A stretch of 64,000 nt of DNA from Pleurostoma richardsiae (taxonomy: Eukaryota > Ascomycota > Sordariomycetes > Calosphaeriales > Pleurostomataceae): contig JANBVO010000041.1 of NCBI GenBank assembly GCA_030052745.1, positions 1 to 64,000 on the forward strand. The letters run 5' to 3'. The position numbers and the translations under genes are program-made. The notes under the pieces were generated by a model. The model ran no database searches. It saw nothing but the letters and a program-made list of their open reading frames with translations, and had not been told where the DNA came from. Shown one piece after another: positions 55,096 through 64,000 of the stretch; positions within the stretch are counted from its first letter, which is position 1; each line of letters starts with the position of its first letter.

Positions 55096-58000
55096 TCATT
55101 GTTGACCTCGCTTAGCTCTACCAGAGACTGCGCCCCCTAGCCTGCCGAACTGTCTTCCTAGGCCGGACCGAGGCTTGGGTACGGTTGGTGCTGTTGGCGC
55201 CTCTTTCACCGGGACAAGAGGTCCTGCGCCAGGCCTCGATACATCTTTCGGCGCCTTGGCATCCAGCTCATCTGCCAGGCGCAATTCTTGCATCCCGAAG
55301 GTCGGCCCATCGTCCAGATCACCGCCAGACCGTTGCATTCGCCGGGCCCGTTCCTGCACACTCCGAAACTTTTCCAGCAACTCACCCCATCGTATGATAC
55401 CGTCCTCTCTCCCCTTGAGCCTGTTCGGCCTGTCAAACGTGGACCCGGTGGGCGCGGCGGCGTTGCTAAGGAGCGCATGGTGAGTGTCCGTGCTAGCATG
55501 CTTGGGGCGGGGAGGAGGGGCCTGAGGAGACCGAATTGCGTCGGCGACCAAGGCATGTCGGGAGTGAGGCGTGTGCACGTTACCGGAGGTCACATACGTT
55601 CTTGGCGCGATATGTAGGTATCCGATCGAGCTCACACTATTCAGACGGTTTTTCAGGGCTGCGAAGGCCGAAGACTGAGGCAAAAGCATCAGAAGCCCGT
55701 AAAGGCATTTGTACAGATGCGGATATTTCTCAGGTTCTAGCAGCTGGAGCCGGAGGTCTGAACGCCGTAAGCAAGAGTAGGCTGGTACAGAAAATCTTCC
55801 CGCTGGATAATCACGTACATGTGAAGACTGGCGATTCCAGAAGTTGAACCAGCTTGTCGATTTGTATGAGGATATTAACCGTCATCTCGAGTTCGGCACT
55901 GCGTCACAGTTAGCAGCAGTGGCGCGATGACCTGAGTCTCTACTCCATGTGGCACCTAGGAACTACGATATTCACGTACAATATCTGCAGGAGGTTGTAA
56001 GCTTGCTCGTAGGCCTGAGCCAGGAGACATAATGAAAACGTGGCGACCGCGTTGTAGCACCACGATCTGAACAGAGCTATAAAGAATGTCTGGCCGTCCT
56101 AAAAGGAGACGGACTGTTAGCTTTCCGATTATTAGCAAGGTCATTTGGCCGAGACAGGCCGCACCTTGGTCTCCAAGTTTCGGAGCCTCTTCCGCAGTTC
56201 TGCAAGCTCTGGCGCCGTAATCAGATTGTTGTTCAAATTCTGTACCATGATGCTAGCGAACTCGACGTCCTCTTCTTTTTCAATGCAATCAGCCAGGGTC
56301 CTGTATATTCGCTCCGCGCTTAGGCTAACACAAAGCTGGCGGATGATGAGGTTGCCACGCATCTCAAGCAGCTTCCTGTCTGTTGAAAAAAGCTGAAGTA
56401 GGTTGACCATGAAATTTGAGAAGTAGTCGTCCTCGCTATTCCGGGAGATCTGCGAGAGCAATTGCAAATCCTTGGTCACGACCGCTTCGGCGGGATCCGA
56501 GAGAGTCTTGAGAAGGGCTGGAAATGTCCCATCATTGAAAGCAAGCACTTTCCTGGGCGCCTTGCGATGTAGCATGATGAGCCACGTCAGGGCAGCCACC
56601 CGCGTAGCCTCGTGATCATTTAGGAACAACAGAGTTAGAGAGTTGACCGCAGCAGCATAATCAAGGTCCACCTGCGGGTGGCCCGAAGGCACAGGTATGG
56701 TCGGCGTGGTACGCCTTGACGTGGAAGCGGCGGGCCTGTTCTGTGCCCCAGTCGGACTCGTGGATTCAGATTCCCTCACACTAGAAAGCGAGGCTCTGGT
56801 ACTCGAGCCGTTATCTTGCCGCTCTCCAAGAACAGGGCCAGGTATCCTCGACGTTGTCTGAGACAAGGAAAGGTCCGGTTCGTCGGAGAGAGAGACAACA
56901 TAGTCCATGAGAGATGTGTTCACTCTTGCAGCGGCTTGACGGATCGACTCGACTCCAGATGCCATCGCGGGTAGGAGGCGCGCTAGGATCCTGGGGGTAA
57001 AGGGGAGGACTTCCTCGGGACATATATCCAGAAATTCAACGATCCACCTCAGGGCTTCCAGCAAGCCATCTTCCTCTGCGTCGCTTGTATAAGCTCCCTG
57101 ATCTCCTTGTTTGGGGGGGGGGAAAGAATATCTACGTACCTGAATAGGAATTAAGTGCGGTGGTCAAAATTTCCAGGATTGCTCCATAGTTAATTTGTAC
57201 ATCTTGGCCCGGCACCCAATCGTCTTCGCTGTTAAATCCATCCTCGTCGGTGGTGATAGAGTTGGCCTCATCTCCTTCATCGGGGGCAATGCGGACGCTT
57301 GCGCTGTCGATTGAATCCTCCCTCTTCCGCTTCCCGTCGCCTTTAGATCTTTTGCTTTCGGTGATTCCTTTCTTGACCCGGGCAATGCGCCTGATCTCGT
57401 TAAGGAACTTGTCCAAGCAGCCTTGAGTGGCAACGTGAACATCGCGGTTATTGTCGCTCAAAAATTTCAGCAAGCCGCCGAGGAACTCGGGAAGATACGT
57501 GACGAGCTCGAGATCAGGGATGGAGTCGAGAAGGACAATCCATCCAACGAGGAACGTCCGAGTAAAAGGGTTCATCGCGAATATACGCTCCTTTAGGAGA
57601 GGGATGAATCGGCTGAGCGAAAAGGCCGTCGGCAGCTCGAGTTGTTGCTGTTCGTCATCACCGTCGTCCTGTGCCTCCTGGCCGTTCCCGGACTTTTGCT
57701 CCGGAAGAACCTCCAGGACACTGACATATGTGGCAGCGGATTCGGAGACGATGTCCTTGATAAGACGATCTAGTAGTTCGGCCCCGTTCTTGACGGAGAG
57801 TTCGGAATCGGCACCAAGCTAGAGTGTTTCGTGAGAGGGCGGAAGCTAGGAAGCGAAGAGCGAAACATCAACTCCACTCACCTTGCAGAGAGCATCGAAT
57901 ATGTGGTTGAAATATTTTAGTATCTCCCCTTTTGCCACTTTGGCAATGTTGTACATTGCTTCGCAGGCGTAGTACCTGACCCGGGCGTCTTGATCGGTGA

Positions 58001-58454
58001 AGCAGGCAAGGACCGGAGGGACGATGACCTCGAGGTATTTTGGAAGCTCCTGGTCGCGCGAGATGCAAGCGATGCATAAGCCACGTGCCCAGCAGCGGCA
58101 TCAACGCGGGGAAAGGGAAGTATGGGGGGATGGACCTACCGGGCCAAGAGCGATCGCAGCGGCCGCCAGTCCTATTAGGCCGCCGTTGCGGGCATGAGGC
58201 TGGTGGACAGCGTATGCATATTCGTTGCAAAGCTGGTCTAGGATCGCCTGCACCTTGTCATAGTCCTTGAGGGCTACGAGCTCGCGGATGACCCGTTCAA
58301 GCCTTGACAGATTAGAGCGACGTAGAGCCCAAAGGGACGAAGGGCTGGAAAAAGGAGGGCAGCGCTAGCAGTAAGAGAGAACCTACTCGAGAGCCCCGAC
58401 CTTCCTCTTGTCGTAAAGCTTGTCATTCAAAGCGCGCTGGATATTGGCGTCCAT
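55096..58454 (-). CDS. VAC14: VAC14, scaffold of the PI(3,5)P2 synthase complex
   Basis: HEAT-repeat scaffold binding Fab1/PIKfyve kinase and Fig4 at the vacuole membrane. Eight exons (58454-58387, 58302-58140, 58049-57882, 57818-57140, 57105-56165, 56098-55980, 55898-55819, 55757-55096) code 959 residues with consistent phases. The N-terminus [20 protein letters not shown], the HEAT region [36 protein letters not shown] and the middle [20 protein letters not shown] are VAC14 hallmarks. So is the C-terminal core [39 protein letters not shown] and [18 protein letters not shown]. The C-terminal about 150 residues are disordered and basic. Intron 4 contains a run of ten C before its AAG acceptor. 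The acceptor of exon 5 was fixed at 57105 by phase. Confidence 0.93.
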
Positions 58455-59759
58455 AATCGAGGTGGCTGCAGATATGGAGAAGCAGAGTGGAAAGAATGTC
58501 GACCATGCTGTTGGGCCTGAGTTGGGAAGCTGACGGATTGTGATCTGATGCTTAGCCTGCGGAAGACGCAGGAGAATCGAGTTGCGCGCGCCAAGACAAA
58601 GCCGGCAATGCGTAGGTCAGGTTCCGGGGCGATGAAATATGTTGCTGCGAATTCTTGAGACCCAAATCCGAGTCCCCAAGGTTAGGGGAGGAGGTTCAGA
58701 TTCCAGCTCAGTGCTTCGCGTGACGTCGTGAGGCTCCCAGGCGCCGGCGCGTTCGCGTTCGGCTGAACCTACCTAAGTAGTACTTTAATACTGCGCTAAA
58801 TTACGGAGCACCTTAGCTAGGTACCTCTCTAACTTGATACCTGGAGGTTCTCCATAGATGCTCCGTACACTGCCTGCCGTAATATTAATTTGGTTTCCCT
58901 TGTCACCTTGCTAGCACGGACCCGCACGGACTGGGCTAACAGCATGTACCTCGTACACGCATTTCCGTACCTTTGGTAAATGGGGTACCTGCCTCGATTA
59001 GGTCGGGCACTCCGAGATGCCGGTGCCGCCCCCGGGAACTCCGCTGGTAGCCCCAAACCCACGTGCACGTTAGTTAGCATTAAGCTGGCTCAGGTATCTA
59101 GGTACCCGAAGGTAGGTCGGTAGCCAAAGCCGATAGAGGAATGACTATCAATCAAATAACCTGGCAGTAAGACCGTCTGGAAACTGGCAAGAGTGCGATG
59201 AGATCGGCGACAAACGCCCCATTCGTCAAATCCTACACATCAGCTTCGGTCAGAAAAAGATTCCCACTCCCCTCATGATGCGGCTGGGTACGACTTCGTT
59301 CCGCAGTCCTCGGCGCCGCCCCTCTGTAGCCAGTACTGGTTCAGACTGCATGATAGCTGCACCAGCTGTCTGGCCAGTTTCTGAAGTCTCCCCACTCCAC
59401 CGCATCGCCTGGAGGACGACACACCGCAGGTGGTTTTGGTTGGGCAGGACCCTTGCTGATCCTCCTGCCCAACGGTCCATTGCCCACTAGAATGTCCCCT
59501 CCGTGCGCCCAGCGACGATGCTCTGGCATCTGCATATGCATATCGATGGCCCCAACAGTCACGACGAGCTGGAGCGATCTGTCGCATGAAATGAAGTGTA
59601 ACAATAGCAGACTGAAAGTTCGGGCAGCAATCGACTCCTCGAATCCATCGCTCGCTTGCCCCGCGCACCGGCGACAGCAATGATGGGGTGTCCAAGAGAA
59701 AAGATCCTCGCGAGACCTTGGGTGCACACAAATGGACAGACCTGAGGAACTGCGCTCCA
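58455..59759. other. Spacer upstream of VAC14
   Basis: About 1.3 kb. Motifs include CCTACCTAAGTAGTAC near 58768, TACGGAGCACC near 58802, TGCTCCGTAC near 58859 and TATCTAGGTACC near 59094. Overlapping ORFs at 59273-59887 (minus) are Arg/Cys-rich without motif and are taken as chance or 3' untranslated sequence of the next gene. No gene is called. Confidence 0.4.
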
Positions 59760-60013
59760 TCACTGTTGCTGGCTGCTTGTCTGGTCTTTCTTGCCACTGT
59801 TTTCGTCCTGTTTACCTCCGTGCTGCCCCCTTCTCTCCGCCCCGTTCTCCTTGTTGGCTCGCGCCGCCATGGCTGCACGTCTGGCAAAATCGTCCTCGTC
59901 TCCTGTCAGCCAACGGAGGCTAGAGTCAAGCCGATGCCACTGTAGCATACCTTCTCGCCCCTGGCCTTGCGGATCCTGGCGGCCGCGGCTTCATCCATCT
60001 TTCCTCTGCCCAT
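59760..60013 (-). CDS. Small conserved-looking fungal protein, 65 residues
   Basis: Two exons, 60013-59951 and 59894-59760, joined in phase 0 by GTATGC and a GAG-terminal AG. The protein starts MGRGKMDEAAAARIRKARGE and continues KDDFARRAAMAARANKENG, then a Gly/Gln/Lys-rich tail (GKKDQTSSQQQ). I recall similar short proteins (AAARIQKARGEKDDFAKRA) in many ascomycetes but know no function. It is highly charged and probably disordered. Without the splice, the first exon would read into an unrelated short tail. Confidence 0.6.
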
Positions 60014-60971
60014 ATTTCCTTCCTTTCCGTAGGCAAACAGGAAACGCCAACAGGCTCGGTGGGATCGAAGGAGGCCTGGCCGCCGAGCCAACACAGTGAA
60101 GTGAGCCGCAAGATTCACGCGGGGTGACACACAGTCAAAAAGCTCTATAACCCCTATATCGTACTAATCTGGCCAGGGCGGTGCCAGTAAGACTAGACGG
60201 TTTCCAAGGGGCTGGCTGGTAGAAGGTTTTATATAGGCCGACCCGCAGAGGCAAGTTATCCTGGCCGATAGGATTCCAGCCAATCCTCTCCGACGATGGG
60301 CTATAGGGACGCACGAGGGGCTATTCCTCCTGCACCATGGCGTCTTACCTTGAATCTCGGGTCGATGCCCAGAGCTACGATGTCGATGCCTGCCTCAAAC
60401 TTTGCACTCCTCGTCAGTTGCGCGTCATCCAACTACCACTCTCAGACACGTGAGGAACGTAGTGCCAGCAAGTGGTCCGAGTCGGAGAACAACACTCATG
60501 GCATGCATTGAGACACGAAGCTCCAGCGCAGGTGAGTTCATCTAGGCGAGCAGTGCATACCGATATACAACAGTACAAACACAGATGCATTACTTAAGCT
60601 GGGAGGGGTGACATTTATTGTAACAAGACGACTCCAGTAAGTTAATTCCCCGGGGCATCAGCCCTCGCATCTGCGCCAGCTCCGTCCAAGCCTCCGCCAA
60701 CTCGCAGTCCTACGAAGGAGATATGACGAGGCTGCTAGATTCCCAGTCTTGAGTACCAGCACGGAAGTGGCATGCAATATTTATCGTAGCCCCTGTTGCA
60801 GAAGAAAGCCACTCATGTCAGATGCCCAGTCTGACGAAGAGCACACTGGATTCATGCATGTACTCGCGGGACAGCTTAGAGTGCCGGAAAACTGCAGCTG
60901 CTGATTTACAAGTCCGGTCGCCTGGGACGCGATGAGAGCGGAGGGTGGCTTTGAATCGAGACGGAAACATG
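60014..60971. other. Spacer between the small-protein gene and the desaturase
   Basis: About 960 bp: promoter side of the small gene and 3' region of the desaturase. GTTTTATATAGG near 60227 is TATA-like on the plus strand but faces no called gene. A second possible splice donor of the desaturase (60980 region) would reach into this spacer. No gene is recognised. Confidence 0.4.
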
Positions 60972-62732
60972 CTAATGAGCGTGAAGATGGTCTCCACTGC
61001 TTACCATGGCTTTCTGGCATTTGGCCAGGATTGCCGCCTGCCGTGAGACATCTGCCAACCGCCCGATCACCTGCTTGTTTCCATCTACGAAGCCGTATAG
61101 CGCATACGGTATGTCGACGTCATCACAGAACTCCTGAACCAACTTCTGGGCTCGCCTGAGGTTGTGCCTCGGCATCCGAGGATACAGGTGGTGGATGGCC
61201 TGGAACTGCAAGCCGCCGTGGAAGAAATCTAGCCACTGTGGACAGTCGACGTCCATAGTAGTACGCAACATCTTTTGCGGGAAGCACTCATCCGGACCAA
61301 GGTCCGCGGTGCTCATCGCAAAGTGTGACAGGGTGATTTGCACATGGACCGGCATGGTAACGATGTGACTAACCATGACGAACACGAAGCGTGCCCAGTT
61401 CGAATCGATTGTCTTGTAGACAATGCCGTAGCCAAACCATGTCCAGAAGAAGATTTGGCCAGCGATCTCGAGCCAACGATGCCAGGCGGCGGGGCCCTTT
61501 CTCGGGCCTAGACCCAGGAGGAGGTACTCCCACGAGAGCCGATAGAGATTAAAACGGCCGAAGGTTAGGATAGGATAATAGCTCCAGGACTGGATTGAGA
61601 GGAAGAACTTCGCAAAAGCGTCATATTCCATCACCCGCTCATAGTAGGAGGAGCGCAGGGACTGTAACAATCGGTGTGAGACAGCAAAGAGCGGCATGTG
61701 CTCAATGTCGGGGTCGTGCTCAGGGGAGTTGGTCACGATGTGGTGGACATTGTGATTCCTTTTCCACCAGCCCATGGACAAGCCGCCGAGGAAGTCGGCT
61801 ATAATAATACCAATGACCGAGTCGACCTGGAAATTATGGGTGACGCCCATATGGCCCAAGTCGTGGGCTGAGAAGACTAGTTGGTGCCAAAAGCAGCCCA
61901 AAAAGAAGCCACTGACTGCGTACCACCGCCATCGCAGGAAGAGGAGCATCAGGCAGAACAGAAGGGTGTAGCGTGTTAATTCGATGGCATAGGCGCCATA
62001 GTTGCAGTCGAAGAGGCCCTCGGCCTCCAATCGCCTTTGTAGAAGGCGGTATTTTTTAGCAATCGAGTCCTGAGTCCCGAAATCTAAGGCTGGGTACTTG
62101 TCGCGATCCAGACGGATCTCCTCCCTTGTCTTCGCATCTAAATGAGCCATCCCGTCATGTGGCCCGTCGATGTCGTCGACGGACGAGACTGGGGACACCG
62201 GCCGTGCCCCACTACGATTCCTCAGCTCAGTCGCGCCTGTGTTATCAGTCTCGACGTCGAACACAGGCGAAGGCGACCGGGAGCTCGTGTAGTTAGATGC
62301 GGCGGTAACTTCTCCAGGGCCATCGGAGGCGTCATCTTTATCGCAGAGTGGTCGAAACACGCCGCCCTGGATCGGCGGGAGGAAGTTTTTCCAGGGGCCT
62401 TGTATGGTGCCTATGCGATATCTGCTCATCATCTCCAAAGCTTCGGGGGAATGCAGCCTGAAAAGGAACGGGTCAGCTAGCCGTCCAGAGGCACATTGGG
62501 CAAATACGATCTATAATGTCTACGGGAGAGGGGAAAGGCCGTACGCAGTAACTTCGTCGGTAGCATCACGGCCGACCATATGCATTATGGCCTTGTCGCC
62601 GCCAGGGTGATACCTCAGCCAGCCATCAACCTTCAAGACGTGCCCGCCGACGATGACAATGGAGCGCCCTTGAGCAATAAGAGCCTCGACCTGCCTGGCC
62701 GACAACACGGGGTATGTCTTGCCCTTGTTCAT
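60972..62732 (-). CDS. Delta-8 sphingolipid (long-chain base) desaturase with cytochrome b5 domain
   Basis: ER membrane enzyme introducing the delta-8 double bond into the sphingoid base of fungal glucosylceramides. Exons are 62732-62545 and 62457-60972, coding 557 residues. The N-terminal cytochrome b5 domain has the haem motif HPGG (GWLRYHPGGDKAIMHMVGRD). A Ser/Pro-rich linker of about 80 residues follows. The membrane desaturase has three histidine boxes: HDLGH (about 261-265), HNVHH (about 298-302) and QFQAIHH (about 480-486). The Gln at the third box is the mark of front-end b5-fused desaturases. Hydrophobic segments include YTLLFCLMLLFLRW and FVFVMVSHIVTMPV. The end AKCQKAMVSSGDHLHAH looks natural. 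Confidence 0.92.
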
Positions 62733-63550
62733 CTTTTCTCCGGCCCGTACGGCTGCGTCTTCGCGTCAGCCAGCTTGTCGATTGTGTGTGTGATGCAGCT
62801 GCAAAGGGCGGGAGAGGGGGTAAAGGAGTCCTTGTCTTGCGGCAAATATCCTCGCCGCCTCCCTGATGGCCTCATGTAAGACCCAGACGACTGTTACGGA
62901 GAGCTTAAATAGAAACGAACGTGTAGAGTTCTCCGAGAAAGAATGGCAACTTAAGGGACTTGACAAAGGTAAAAAGGTACCTAGATAGGTAGCTCACCGC
63001 CGCAGGTACCGAAAAACCTATGGCGGCAAGTTGGAACGCCCGTTCCTCCGCACACCGTACGTTTTGTCTCCTGAGGTCCAAGTCGATCAATTCCTAACCC
63101 CACTATAGCAAAATTCCGATTGGTAGTCCAAGAGATTCGTACCGATAATGCCTAAGGTAGGTACCTCGTCATGATCCACTTTCTCATCGTGGGAGAGTGC
63201 ATGTATGTACATACATATGCGTACATAGGCTTGATAGGTAGGTAAGGTAGTAATACGAAATATACGGATACAGCTTTACAACCCAGCGCCGCAAAGCCAT
63301 CAGTTCATAGCCTCAACATCTCCTTCACGAGCTTTGCGCGTCTCAGCCGGGCTGCGCAGACTGCGGAACAGAGATAATTAACCTTTGCACCCAAGGAGGC
63401 AGCCTGCTTAGGAGGCATCATACCAACAACACCAATCGTTTCATTCCTCATCTATCAGAAGTATGCTACTATTACATCCGGGGCCCAAGGAGAAGTACAC
63501 GTGCAGAGACGAGTGCTGGTGTCGATGTGCTATGTACACAGCGGCAGCAT
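62733..63550. other. Desaturase promoter side and 3' region of dihydrolipoamide dehydrogenase
   Basis: About 820 bp. It contains GGTACCTAGATAGGTAG at about 62976-62992, CTAAGGTAGGTACC near 63150 and TGTATGTACATACATATG near 63201 (a self-complementary ATGTACAT core). No gene is recognised. Confidence 0.45.

Positions 63551-64000
<450 letters not shown>

Noticed and set aside
59273-59887. 204-codon minus ORF upstream of VAC14
   Set aside because: Arg/Cys/Ser composition typical of a chance frame in GC-rich DNA. It overlaps the small two-exon gene and shows no motif.

Overview
This window comes from a filamentous ascomycete (Pezizomycotina, most likely Sordariomycetes). Genes carry short GT-AG introns with CTAAC/CTRAY branch sites. 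Histone H2A and H2B form an intron-bearing divergent pair. Fungal-type ATG4, ATG9, COG6, VAC14, a B22 complex I subunit and a cytochrome b5-fused sphingolipid desaturase are present. Part of the sequence is very AT-rich, with CpA/TpG nearly absent and CpG retained, which is the signature of repeat-induced point mutation (RIP). All gene models are my own readings of the sequence. Intron joins were chosen by splice signals and checked for reading phase, not by alignment to any database.

Layout. (1) 1-10.6 kb is an AT-rich accessory block. It opens with the 5' part of an intron-containing hAT-type transposase gene that is not RIP-mutated, followed by an array of palindromic repeats. A heavily RIP-degraded LTR retrotransposon graveyard (Gypsy kin) follows. 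Inside the block is a normal-GC island (about 6.75-8.7 kb) flanked by inverted copies of the same LTR-like repeat. The island holds one Hsp70-like gene with a signal/anchor segment that may be decaying. (2) 11.6-18 kb: complex I subunit NDUFB9, histones H2A and H2B, and the G-patch/R3H protein SQS1. (3) 18.7-30 kb: ATG4, the ribosome-biogenesis J-protein JJJ1, an SPX-RING E3 ligase ending in a CAAX-like box, cystathionine gamma-synthase, and a VOC-fold protein fused to a glycine-zipper membrane segment. (4) 32-41 kb: EMG1/NEP1, a secreted protein with a low-complexity tail, mitochondrial ribosomal protein uS17m, and the AAA ATPase SAP1. (5) 41-50 kb: COG6 and ATG9 as a divergent pair, then a mitoferrin-type carrier. 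(6) 51.8-64 kb: an ER DnaJ-TPR protein (DNAJC3/P58IPK type), a HAUS1-like augmin subunit, VAC14, a 65-residue conserved-looking small protein, a delta-8 sphingolipid desaturase, and the C-terminal part of dihydrolipoamide dehydrogenase cut by the window edge.

Beyond the AT-rich block this is ordinary housekeeping sequence. Many neighbours are divergent (H2A/H2B, COG6/ATG9, DNAJC3-like/HAUS1) or tail-to-tail (ATG4/JJJ1, SPX-RING/CGS, uS17m/SAP1, HAUS1/VAC14). Several genes serve membrane traffic and vacuole/autophagy function (ATG4, ATG9, COG6, VAC14), which may be chance. Intergenic spacers repeatedly carry two short palindromic motifs, TACCTAGGTA and TACGGAGTA/TACTCCGTA. I saw no tRNA, rRNA or CRISPR.
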